Assembly: GCF_002067135.1 (NCBI RefSeq)
Contig: NZ_CP020105.1
Location: 5,530,001 to 5,594,000 of the forward strand
DNA length: 64,000 nucleotides
Direction: 5' to 3'
Source: Spirosoma rigui
GTDB taxonomy: Bacteria; Bacteroidota; Bacteroidia; Cytophagales; Spirosomataceae
The position numbers and the translations under genes are program-made. The notes below the pieces were generated by a model. That model saw only the letters and a list, made by a program, of their open reading frames with translations. It was not told the origin of the DNA and did no database searches. Numbering within the stretch: position 1 is the stretch's first letter; each line of letters opens with the position of its first letter. Shown piece after piece: positions 24,837-32,855 of the stretch.

Positions 24837-25751
24837 GTGACGTCAGTTAACCCCGCCCCTCCAGTCGAACGCATCCTGATCACCGGTGCCAGCGGCAACG
24901 TTGGGCAGGAAACTCTGCGCGCGCTGATGGGGCATCCTGACAAACAGAAATTTGAGGTGATAGCGGGCCTGCGCGACCTGACCAAACTACATACCGACCG
25001 AAAGCTGGTCGTTGAACCCGATGGAGTAGTAAGCCTGGATTTCACCCGGTCCACTACGTTTGGTACGGCACTGGCGGGCGTGAGCCGGGTGCTGTTGGTG
25101 CGGCCACCCGAACTGACCAGCGTCGATGCCTTCTTCAGACCGTTTATCGATGCCATGAAGCAGGCGGGCGTTCGGCAGGTCGTCTTTTTGTCTCTGCAGG
25201 GGGTTGAACACAATCCCATGACGCCCCACCACAAAATTGAGAAGGTACTCGTGGAAGCAGGGATTCCTTTTACCTTTCTGCGGCCTGGCTTTTTTATGCA
25301 GAATTTCAGCACGACGCACTGCGACGAGATACGCCTTCGCAATGAGCTATTCGTACCAGCGGGAAACGGCAGAACGAGTTTTGTGGATGTGCGCGATATT
25401 GCGGCCGTTGCCACCCGGGCACTGACGGACCCGGGCACTGAGCACCTGTATAAAGGCTACGAACTAACGGGATCGGAAGCGCTCACCTACGGCGAAGTAG
25501 CCCAGGTACTGAGTGCGACGCTGGGACGGCCGATTACGTACCGGAATCCATCGATTGTGCGGTTTGTGTGGCGAAAGTGGCTCAGGGAGCGGATACCGCT
25601 GGGTTTCACCCTGATCATGGTAGCGTTGTACAGTATTGCCAAACTGGGCAAAGCGGCCAAAGTAACGAACGAAACGAAACGGCTGCTGGGGCGTCCGCCC
25701 GTCACGTTTCGGCAGTATGCCAACGACTACCGCACCGTCTGGCAGCGCTGA
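24837..25751 (+). CDS. NmrA-like NAD(P)-binding protein
   Basis: A 304-residue atypical short-chain dehydrogenase. The dinucleotide site is ILITGASGNVGQETLRAL at about residues 13-30 (GxxGxxG). Then come VVFLSLQGVEHNP and FTFLRPGFFMQNF, typical of NmrA/quinone-oxidoreductase-2-like proteins that sense or reduce with NADPH. The catalytic YxxxK of classical SDRs is absent. The start codon is GTG; no better ATG exists upstream of the Rossmann motif. It ends one base before the convergent barrel gene. Confidence 0.87.
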   Translation: MTSVNPAPPVERILITGASGNVGQETLRALMGHPDKQKFEVIAGLRDLTKLHTDRKLVVEPDGVVSLDFTRSTTFGTALAGVSRVLLVRPPELTSVDAFFRPFIDAMKQAGVRQVVFLSLQGVEHNPMTPHHKIEKVLVEAGIPFTFLRPGFFMQNFSTTHCDEIRLRNELFVPAGNGRTSFVDVRDIAAVATRALTDPGTEHLYKGYELTGSEALTYGEVAQVLSATLGRPITYRNPSIVRFVWRKWLRERIPLGFTLIMVALYSIAKLGKAAKVTNETKRLLGRPPVTFRQYANDYRTVWQR

Positions 25752-25752
25752 A

Positions 25753-26619
25753 TTAACGGATACGACCGCGACCCCGCACTTCCAGTGCATTCGGGAAAGT
25801 ACGGTGAATGGAGTAAGTATAGCGCAGGGTAACGCCGTAGCTCATACCCGTACCCGTGCCTTTCAGTTGTGCTTCCTGCGCAATGGTCCGGTTGACACTG
25901 TAGTTCACGTTGGTAACGATCGAACTGCCCAATCCCCAAAACTTACGGACCGAAAAACCAAGATCGATGTTGTCACTCAACCGTACGTTGTATTCGGCAC
26001 CCAGTTCGGCCATGGTCGTTACTTTATTGCCGGTGCGGGTCTGGCTCAGCAACCGCAGCGTGTCCGGCGATTCGCCCCGGCCCCGGTACCGGTAGCCAAG
26101 CAGGGAAAAACGCCCTTCTGACTGGCCGCCGTTGGGTACCAGCCACATCCCACCGCTGAGCCAGAAGCCTGACCGTAGCCACGGACCACTCGTTGATAAA
26201 ACAAGCCGCTTGCCGCGCAGTACAAAAGCGTCCCGGCCATTAGTATAGCGGTAGACGAGGGGCGCAACTCCATTGCGTACCGATACCTGCGTGTGGATGG
26301 GCATACGGGCGTAGCCACCCTCGACGGCCCACCGCTCGCGGTAGGTCCAGCCAATAAGAGCGCCAACGCCAACTTTCGTTACTGCATCGCTTTCGATCAA
26401 GCCATTGAAGGAATTGTCCATGTGCGCCCGGTCGGTACGAATAAACCCGTCCAGCGACGCATACCAGCGGTCACGGATGTGCGGACCACCGTAGCGAGTC
26501 AACACCTTATTGTATTGGGTGCCGCGATCAGGCGCCCGGTAGTAGTCGGCAACCCCCTGCCCACGAACGGGCAACAAGGCAATTCCGAATAGTACACAAA
26601 ACAAGTAGTGTTTTCCCAT
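25753..26619 (-). CDS. Predicted outer-membrane beta-barrel protein
   Basis: A 288-residue exported protein. The signal MGKHYLFCVLFGIALLPVRG is followed by many alternating strands ending in aromatic residues (WYASLDGFIRT, RWAVEGGYARM, FWLSGGMWLVP, LGFSVRKFWGLGS, MSYGVTLRYTYSI). That pattern predicts an 8-12-strand barrel, but no named family is recognised. The last residues (EVRGRGRIR) are basic, unusual for an outer-membrane C-terminus, which normally ends in an aromatic. The ATG at 26619 begins the signal. Confidence 0.75.
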   Translation of the reverse strand: MGKHYLFCVLFGIALLPVRGQGVADYYRAPDRGTQYNKVLTRYGGPHIRDRWYASLDGFIRTDRAHMDNSFNGLIESDAVTKVGVGALIGWTYRERWAVEGGYARMPIHTQVSVRNGVAPLVYRYTNGRDAFVLRGKRLVLSTSGPWLRSGFWLSGGMWLVPNGGQSEGRFSLLGYRYRGRGESPDTLRLLSQTRTGNKVTTMAELGAEYNVRLSDNIDLGFSVRKFWGLGSSIVTNVNYSVNRTIAQEAQLKGTGTGMSYGVTLRYTYSIHRTFPNALEVRGRGRIR

Positions 26620-26810
26620 GGGGTGTTGGCTTAGCTGTTTGTGCAAATAACGCGATAAACGTTTGTTTGTTAATGACTTACACTAATTTTTCTTGGGTAG
26701 CTACCTAGCAGACTGACCAGTGCCCTGAGCGGTTAAGGTCAAACTGCCTGCAGACCTCGTATAATCTACTCAGCCCATTTAGATAAAACACTGATTATCA
26801 ACTATATAAA

Positions 26811-26850
26811 AATGACAAAAGTCTGACCACAAGGCCAGACTTTTGTCATT
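26811..26850. terminator. Terminator after the DUF2911 gene
   Basis: Perfect 15-base arms (26811-26825 and 26836-26850) with a 10-base loop lie just beyond the DUF2911 stop. On the minus strand the stem ends in the T-rich GACTTTTGTCATT-type arm followed by TTTTTATA. Confidence 0.75.
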
Positions 26851-26888
26851 TACCGGTAAATAGAATACGTATACTCGTACCTATGTAA

Positions 26889-27413
26889 TTAGCTGCCGTG
26901 CTTCATAACCGGCACCGATACCGTCATATTGTCCCAGGCAATGGCAATGCTGCTGTTGGCCGGGGTAATGGTTAGTTTCTCGATGGGTGTCTTATTCATC
27001 GAAACGGGTACTTTTACCATAGCCACGTCGCTGCCCTTGATCTTGTCGTAATCATAGGCACCCCATTGGCCCAGGGTACTGTTCAGGAGTACACTCCATT
27101 CTTTTTCGCCGGGAATGGTAAACAGCGTATAGGTACCCGCTTTAACCATTTTACCCCCGAACATTACGTCGCTTTTGAACGTCACTTCGGTGGCTTCATT
27201 GGCACCCGTGCGCCATACTTTACCGTATTTTTCCAGACCGTTCTCGCCAAAAATAACCCGGCCCCGCTTCGAAGGCTGGCCGTAGACAACCTTGATATTT
27301 TTGTCGGGACTCTCGGCCGTGATCTTGGGGCTCATCGGTGGTTTTTTGTCCTGTGCCTGTGCCATCGACACGGTGGTGAACAGGAGCGCAATTGCTAAAA
27401 GCAGATTCTTCAT
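26889..27413 (-). CDS. DUF2911 family protein, secreted
   Basis: A 174-residue protein with the signal MKNLLLAIALLFTTVSMAQA. The family-typical KVVYGQPSKRGRVIFG, GKVWRTGANEATEVTF and AGTYTLFTIPGEKEWSVLLN follow in order. DUF2911 proteins are common, abundant and exported in Bacteroidota, but their function is not known. The ATG at 27413 gives the signal; a longer frame to 27449 is not supported. It is divergent from the acyl-CoA dehydrogenase gene. Confidence 0.9.
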   Translation of the reverse strand: MKNLLLAIALLFTTVSMAQAQDKKPPMSPKITAESPDKNIKVVYGQPSKRGRVIFGENGLEKYGKVWRTGANEATEVTFKSDVMFGGKMVKAGTYTLFTIPGEKEWSVLLNSTLGQWGAYDYDKIKGSDVAMVKVPVSMNKTPIEKLTITPANSSIAIAWDNMTVSVPVMKHGS

Positions 27414-27520
27414 GTGTGAAAGTTGGTTTGTTACTTGTCGTCTTATCAACGACGTAAAGTAAACGATAGTTTTTTCGGATTGATATAAAGATAAAACCGA
27501 AATACAGTATTTTTACAACT

Positions 27521-27540
27521 ATACTAGTATGCACGCATAC
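27521..27540 (+). promoter_or_regulatory. Overlapping palindromes before the acyl-CoA dehydrogenase gene
   Basis: ATACTAGTAT (27521-27530) and GTATGC-AC-GCATAC (27527-27540) overlap and end 24 bases before the ATG. This layout is typical of TetR-type operators that control fatty-acid genes, but no regulator gene is present in the window. Confidence 0.45.
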
Positions 27541-27564
27541 CAATTATAAACTAGCCCCTGCTGT

Positions 27565-29370
27565 ATGGCAACGACATATTTTAGCAAACGTAACCTGCAG
27601 TTTCTTCTGCACGAAGTATTCAAAGCCGAAGAACTGAATAAATACGAGTATTTCAGTGCGCATGACCGTGAGACGTTCAACCTGGTCATTGATTCGGCAA
27701 CCTACATTGCCGACACGCTCATGCATCCTTATCTGAAGGAAATCGACAAAAACCAGCCCGAACTTAAAAATGGCCAGGTGACGGTTCATCCGAAAATTAA
27801 GGAGTTCATGAAAGCTATGGGCGACGCCGGCCTCATTGGTGCGGGGTTCTCCTTCGAACATGGCGGGCAGCAACTTCCTGAAATGATCAGCGCCAGCGTT
27901 GGCTTCATTTTGATGGCGGCCAACAACGGTATGATGTACACGGGCCTGTCGTCCGGGGCGGCTCACCTGATCACCTCGTTCGGTTCGCCGGAACTGAATG
28001 AGTTTTACGTGCCCCACATGCTGTCGGGACAATGGCAGGGTACGATGGCGCTGACCGAACCCCAGGCGGGTTCGTCGCTCTCGGACGTGACGACCTCGGC
28101 AACGCCCCAGCCCGATGGTACCTACAAGATCAACGGTCAAAAGGTGTTTATCTCGGCGGGCGACCATGACGCAGCCGAAAACATCGTTCATCTGATGCTG
28201 GCCCGGATTGATGGTGCCCCCAAAGGAACCAAAGGCATTTCGCTGTTCGTGGTGCCCAAATACCGGCAGGACGAAGCCGGCAACATTGTCGACAATGACG
28301 TAACGTCGACGGGTGTGTACCACAAAATGGGCCAGAAAGGGGTTCCGGCCATGCACCTGACCATGGGCTCCAACGACAACACCGTGGGATATCTGGTTGG
28401 CGAACCGCACAAGGGACTGCCGTATATGTTCCAGATGATGAACGAAGCCCGTATTGGCGTGGGTATGACCGCAGCCGGTATTGCCACGGCCGCCTACCAC
28501 GCAGCCCTGCAATATGCTAAAGAACGTCCGCAAAGCCGTCGCCTGAACGAGAAGAACCTGCTCGACGCGCCCCAGACACCTATTATCAACCACCCCGACG
28601 TTCGGCGGATGCTGTTGTTTCAGAAGGCTGTTACCGAAGGCTCCCTCTCGCTGCTGATCGAAGCGGCCCGGCTGTTCGACATCAGCAGCGTTGCCGAAGG
28701 CGACGAGAAAGAGAACGCCTTCCTGATGCTCGACCTGCTGATGCCGGTGGCTAAATCCTACCCCTCCGAAATGGGAGTTCAATCCGTTAGCCAAAGCGTC
28801 CAGACGTTTGGCGGGTATGGTTTCACGGAAGATTTTCCGGTCGAACAGTTGTACCGCGATATTCGGATTACGCCCATCTACGAAGGTACGACGGGTATTC
28901 AGGCGCAGGACTTGCTGGGCCGCAAGATGACCATGAAGGGCGGTAAGGCTCCCCAACTGCTCTTTGCCGAAATCAGCAAAACCATCGCCGAAGCCAGCAC
29001 CTTCGATGATCTCAAACCCTACGCCGAGTCACTCACCGCCGAACTCAAGCGGGTACAGGACGTAGTAGGTAGTTTGTTACCCCACGCCATGAACGGCGAT
29101 ACGGAGCGTTACCTCGCCGATGCAACCCTGTTCCTGGAAATGTTTGGTATTGTCGTTGTAGCCTGGCAGTGGCTGAAACAGGCAATGGTGGCCAAGCAAA
29201 TGATCGTTACGCAAAACCCCCAGGGCGACGATCTGACGTTCTACGAAGGCAAGATTCACACGATGAAGTTCTTCTTCCACTACGAGGTACCCAAAACCCT
29301 GGGCCTCGCCGTTCGGTTGAAGGATACCGAAGTGCTGACCATCGTCTCGGAGAAAGAGTTGGCGTTGTAA
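27565..29370 (+). CDS. Acyl-CoA dehydrogenase (long form with C-terminal extension)
   Basis: A 601-residue FAD enzyme that introduces a double bond into acyl-CoA at C2-C3. The ACAD motifs are in order: MALTEPQAGSSLSD (FAD binding), KVFISAGDHD, and TFGGYGFTEDFPVEQLYRD. The catalytic base E440 lies in IYEGTTGIQ. About 150 extra residues after the core form the helical C-terminal domain (DUF5991-like/AcdC extension) of the long bacterial ACADs. It is a single gene; electron-transfer flavoprotein genes are not in the window. Confidence 0.93.
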   Translation: MATTYFSKRNLQFLLHEVFKAEELNKYEYFSAHDRETFNLVIDSATYIADTLMHPYLKEIDKNQPELKNGQVTVHPKIKEFMKAMGDAGLIGAGFSFEHGGQQLPEMISASVGFILMAANNGMMYTGLSSGAAHLITSFGSPELNEFYVPHMLSGQWQGTMALTEPQAGSSLSDVTTSATPQPDGTYKINGQKVFISAGDHDAAENIVHLMLARIDGAPKGTKGISLFVVPKYRQDEAGNIVDNDVTSTGVYHKMGQKGVPAMHLTMGSNDNTVGYLVGEPHKGLPYMFQMMNEARIGVGMTAAGIATAAYHAALQYAKERPQSRRLNEKNLLDAPQTPIINHPDVRRMLLFQKAVTEGSLSLLIEAARLFDISSVAEGDEKENAFLMLDLLMPVAKSYPSEMGVQSVSQSVQTFGGYGFTEDFPVEQLYRDIRITPIYEGTTGIQAQDLLGRKMTMKGGKAPQLLFAEISKTIAEASTFDDLKPYAESLTAELKRVQDVVGSLLPHAMNGDTERYLADATLFLEMFGIVVVAWQWLKQAMVAKQMIVTQNPQGDDLTFYEGKIHTMKFFFHYEVPKTLGLAVRLKDTEVLTIVSEKELAL

Positions 29371-29414
29371 CGAATAGCCACTACCAGAAGCTTCGCCTAC
29401 TGGCAGGGCAAATA

Positions 29415-29444
29415 AAAACGGCCACTCACCCGAGTGGCCGTTTT
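29415..29444. terminator. Bidirectional terminator after acyl-CoA dehydrogenase
   Basis: AAAACGGCCACTC (29415-29427) pairs perfectly with GAGTGGCCGTTTT (29432-29444), loop ACCC. Strong T-runs exist on both strands, fitting the convergent GMC gene. Confidence 0.9.
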
Positions 29445-29461
29445 GTTTATATCAGATCAGG

Positions 29462-31174
29462 CTAGACTTCTCCGCGCTTGATGGCTTTCACGGCATAGTC
29501 GGCAGAACGGGCACTCATCGCCATATAGGTCAGCGAGGGGTTTTGCGTTGAGGTTGACGTCATGCAGGCACCATCGGTGACGAATACGTTTTTGCAGGCG
29601 TGGACCTGATTCCATTTGTTGAGGATCGAGGTCTTGGGGTCCTTACCCATCCGGGCACCACCCATCTCGTGGATATCCAGACCCGGATTGCGTTTATCGT
29701 CGCGCACCTTGATGTTGGTAAACCCAGCCGCGGTGAACATCTCCGACAATTGCTCCTGATAGTCCTTGATCATTTTCTCGTCGTTATCATCGTAGGCGAT
29801 ATTGATCTTCAGCTGAGGAATACCAAACGGATCTTTCAGCGACGAATCGAGCGCCACGTAGTTTGACTCTTTCGGAATCGTTTCGCCCATCATGTGCGAG
29901 CCAACATGCCAGCCACCCAGGGTTGGGTTGAGCAGGTTGTTTTTCAGATCAGCACCCAAGCCGTCGCGGTTCGTTTGTGAGCTGCGACCAGCGGAGAATC
30001 CGGCAGCGTAGCCGCGCAAAAAGCTCATCTCCTGCTTCTCTACGTTCCGGAAGCGCGGGATATACGGACTGTTGGGCCGGCGACCATCGGTAGTAGAGTC
30101 GAGATTACCATCGTACTCGCCCGAAACACCGGCGCGGTAGTTGTGGAATGCAACATATTTACCCAGCACACCACTGTCATTACCGAGTCCGTTGGGGAAA
30201 CGGTTCGAGGTGGAGTTGAGCAGGACCAGGTTCGAGTTGAGCGCGGCTGCGTTCAGAAAAATGACGCGGGCGTAGTACTCGGTCATCTGCTTCGTATTCG
30301 TATCGACTACCCGTACCCCCGTAGCCCGGCCTTTCTTCTCATCGTAAATGATCGAATGCACCACCGAGTTCGGCCGCAGGGTCATCTTACCCGTTTTTGC
30401 CGCCCAGGGAATGGTCGACGAGTTGCTGCTGAAATAGCCGCCAAACGGACAACCCCGCTCGCAGATCGTCCGGTGCTGGCACTGCGCCCGGCCCTGGTCG
30501 TAGTGAACCTGCTTGGGTTGCGTTATGTGTGCCGCCCGGCCCATGATGACGTGACGATCCTTGTAACGGCTGGAAATCTGTTTCTGAAAGTGGCTTTCTA
30601 CGCAGTTCCATTCGTGGGGCGGCAGAAACTCGCCGTCGGGCAGCGTAGCCAGACCGTCTTTGTTACCTGAGATACCGGCGAACTTCTCCACGTAGCTGTA
30701 CCACGGTGCCAGGTCAGCATACCGGATGGGCCAATCGACGGCGAACCCGTCGCGGGCGGGACCCTGGAAGTCAAAATCACTCCAGCGCTGGGTCTGGCGC
30801 GCCCACATGAGCGACTTACCGCCCACCTGGTAGCCCCGAATCCAGTCGAAGGGTTTTTCCTGCACGTAGGGATGCTCGGCATCTTTCACAAAAAACTGCT
30901 CCGTACCTTCATAGAAAGCGTAGCATTTGCTGATAATGGGGTTGGCATCCCGAACAGCGCTCGTTAGCTGCCCCCGGTGTTCGAACTCCCACGGCTGCAT
31001 GTTCGTGGTAGGGTAATCGGTTATGTGCCGAACATCGCGGCCACGTTCGAGAACGAGCGTACGTAACCCTTTGCCGGTCAATTCTTTGGCGGCCCAGCCT
31101 CCGCTGATGCCGGAGCCAACGACAATGGCATCGTAGGTATTTAACGCCTGCGCGTCGATATTTAGATAGGACAT
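29462..31174 (-). CDS. GMC-family oxidoreductase (gluconate 2-dehydrogenase large-subunit-like)
   Basis: A 570-residue flavoprotein. The FAD site is VVGSGISGGWAAKELTGKG (about residues 16-34), followed by LVLERGRD. The C-terminal signature has HEMGGARMGKDP and NVFVTDGACM, and the catalytic Asn in TQNPSLTYMAM. This Bacteroidota subgroup pairs with a Tat-exported small subunit, encoded here just upstream. It oxidises sugars or alcohols in the periplasm, handing electrons to a cytochrome; no cytochrome gene is in the cluster. Substrate is unknown. Confidence 0.9.
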   Translation of the reverse strand: MSYLNIDAQALNTYDAIVVGSGISGGWAAKELTGKGLRTLVLERGRDVRHITDYPTTNMQPWEFEHRGQLTSAVRDANPIISKCYAFYEGTEQFFVKDAEHPYVQEKPFDWIRGYQVGGKSLMWARQTQRWSDFDFQGPARDGFAVDWPIRYADLAPWYSYVEKFAGISGNKDGLATLPDGEFLPPHEWNCVESHFQKQISSRYKDRHVIMGRAAHITQPKQVHYDQGRAQCQHRTICERGCPFGGYFSSNSSTIPWAAKTGKMTLRPNSVVHSIIYDEKKGRATGVRVVDTNTKQMTEYYARVIFLNAAALNSNLVLLNSTSNRFPNGLGNDSGVLGKYVAFHNYRAGVSGEYDGNLDSTTDGRRPNSPYIPRFRNVEKQEMSFLRGYAAGFSAGRSSQTNRDGLGADLKNNLLNPTLGGWHVGSHMMGETIPKESNYVALDSSLKDPFGIPQLKINIAYDDNDEKMIKDYQEQLSEMFTAAGFTNIKVRDDKRNPGLDIHEMGGARMGKDPKTSILNKWNQVHACKNVFVTDGACMTSTSTQNPSLTYMAMSARSADYAVKAIKRGEV

Positions 31175-31320
31175 ACTAAGTCGGAAGTGAGTTATAGCAG
31201 GAATGGCATCAGTCAGACAGGTCGTGTCATAGTTATCGGAAACAGCGTCCAGCGGGAAAAAGATACACCGCCCGGCACAACTGGCAGGACTTACAAGACC
31301 GGCGACTAACGGGCCATCCC

Positions 31321-31869
31321 CTATTTGCCTTGTTTGGGTTGGGAAACGCCTTTAGCCACCACGGGAACGCAGCCGTAGTAGTGACCGGGGATAAACTGAA
31401 AATTCGTCAGGTTCGTCATCACGTACTCCGACGTCATGTAGCCCCGAATTGTCATATTCTTCACCAGCCCGTAGAAATCTTTTTGAGCCGGCTCCGTCGA
31501 CTGACTCATCTGGGTCAGCAGCGCCATCCGTTGTGCCGGGTCCAGGTCGCCGAAGTCTTTACCGGCCTTCCGGGCCTGGTCGTTAACGGCCGTCAGGCCT
31601 TTGGCAAACGTATCCTGCGTCGCTTTGTCCGAACAGTCGGCCACAACCTTCTCAATAAACTGATGTACGTTCAGCTCTTTGGCACCGGGCGTGTCCGTTT
31701 TGGGAATAATCGTTTCAACAATGTCGGCCAGGAGATCGCTCTGAGCCGCTGAAAGAAGGGTACGGGTTGGGCGGGTCGTTTCGGCCGACCAGCCACTTGC
31801 CCAGGCAGGCAGGCTGACAAGACCGGCGACCGCTCCGGCTAGGGTAATGAGCGCACTACGTCGTTCCAC
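31321..31869 (-). CDS. Gluconate 2-dehydrogenase subunit 3-like protein
   Basis: A 182-residue partner of the GMC oxidoreductase. The N-terminus MERRSALITLAGAVAGL to AWA is a Tat-type signal (RR followed by a mild hydrophobic stretch). The domain core has LLADIVETIIPKTDTPGA and NVHQFIEKVVADCSD, then FYGLVKNMTIRGYMTSEY and PGHYYGCVPV, as in subunit-3 proteins. It starts with GTG at 31869. The GMC gene follows after 146 bases with no obvious terminator, so the two are probably co-transcribed and co-exported through Tat. Confidence 0.88.
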   Translation of the reverse strand: MERRSALITLAGAVAGLVSLPAWASGWSAETTRPTRTLLSAAQSDLLADIVETIIPKTDTPGAKELNVHQFIEKVVADCSDKATQDTFAKGLTAVNDQARKAGKDFGDLDPAQRMALLTQMSQSTEPAQKDFYGLVKNMTIRGYMTSEYVMTNLTNFQFIPGHYYGCVPVVAKGVSQPKQGK

Positions 31870-31988
31870 AGGATTCCGTTTTAGTTCTGTTTACTCCTCC
31901 AAATATACAAACGAAAGTATTGTGCACCTGCCGTACAGGGCCAAAATAGCGGTATTCTCAAGGGTACGGCGGAGCGTACTAAACCAAA

Positions 31989-32020
31989 AACACCGGAAAC
32001 TGCAGGAACAGTTTCCGGTG
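31989..32020. terminator. Terminator between DUF4142 and subunit-3 genes
   Basis: Perfect 13-base arms (31989-32001 and 32008-32020) with a 6-base loop lie just after the DUF4142 stop at 32047. On the minus strand TTTTTGG follows the stem. Confidence 0.8.
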
Positions 32021-32046
32021 TCAGCAATTAATGAAACTTCAATCAT

Positions 32047-32700
32047 TTATCGTGATCCAGTCGCTCCATTCGCCATTTTGGTCATAATGTCGCGCGATAC
32101 ATTCAGGTGATTTTTCACCAGTGGATGAGCGGCCTGCGCTATGCTTTTCAGGTTGGCATCAGCAGCGCTGCTTTCTACTTTCCCCATCACAGAATCCAGC
32201 TTTTCGTGTCCTTTCACCCCGCTCTCGGTTACGTACATCCGGTCGAAAGCTGCCCCCGATACCCCCTGCAGACGGGTTAAAGCGGCCTGTGTTTCGGCGT
32301 CAGGCGCGCTGGGCAACGATACCCCTTTGGCCTGGGCAATCTCTTTGAGTTTAGCCGATAGGCCCGTTTGCTCCGCTACTTCGGCCTGCGCCAGTTGCCG
32401 TACGGCCTCATTGCCCGCTTTCTGCACTGCCACCTTACTCATTTCAAGTTGCTTCATACCGCCTTTGGCCACTTCCAGCATCAGGCTCTGATCGGCACTC
32501 GATAATTTGGCGCTGGTAGCCCGGATGGCTGCCACATCGGCGGCACCTTTTTTGTTCATCCGGTCGAACTCCGACTTACTTTCCCGACCTACCATACCCG
32601 CCGTTCCCGACGCGGCCATGCCACTGTTCTGTTGCGCGAACGACGCGCCCGTTGCCGAGAGGATAATCACCACCCCCAGGGCCATCACTGACTTTTTCAT
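32047..32700 (-). CDS. DUF4142 family protein, exported
   Basis: A 217-residue protein with the signal MKKSVMALGVVIILSATGASFAQ. The mature part is almost wholly helical, as in DUF4142: SLMLEVAKGGMKQLEMSKVAVQKAGNEAVRQLA, then AALTRLQGVSGAAFDRMYV. The family consists of ferritin-like four-helix proteins in the periplasm. The metal-ligand pattern seen in some relatives is not obvious here. It stands alone, ended by a strong hairpin. Confidence 0.88.
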   Translation of the reverse strand: MKKSVMALGVVIILSATGASFAQQNSGMAASGTAGMVGRESKSEFDRMNKKGAADVAAIRATSAKLSSADQSLMLEVAKGGMKQLEMSKVAVQKAGNEAVRQLAQAEVAEQTGLSAKLKEIAQAKGVSLPSAPDAETQAALTRLQGVSGAAFDRMYVTESGVKGHEKLDSVMGKVESSAADANLKSIAQAAHPLVKNHLNVSRDIMTKMANGATGSR

Positions 32701-32823
32701 ACCGTTGTTTTCTGCGTTGGTTTTTAGATGAAGATAATTTCATTTTTCACCCTTAACGGACAGAATAAACCGAGTGTTCGGAAAAAGACTACTATTAATA
32801 TAGACTTAAAATACATATCCAGA

Positions 32824-32845
32824 AACCGGGTCGGCTTTCCCGGTT
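32824..32845 (-). terminator. Hairpin after the serine hydrolase gene
   Basis: AACCGGG (32824-32830) pairs with CCCGGTT (32839-32845) directly beyond the serine hydrolase stop. The T-run is weak. Confidence 0.45.
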
Positions 32846-32855
32846 ACGGGTGGGT

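Noticed and set aside
27544-28956. 470-residue open frame antisense to acyl-CoA dehydrogenase
   Set aside because: The plus-strand gene has all ACAD motifs. The antisense product has no family features.
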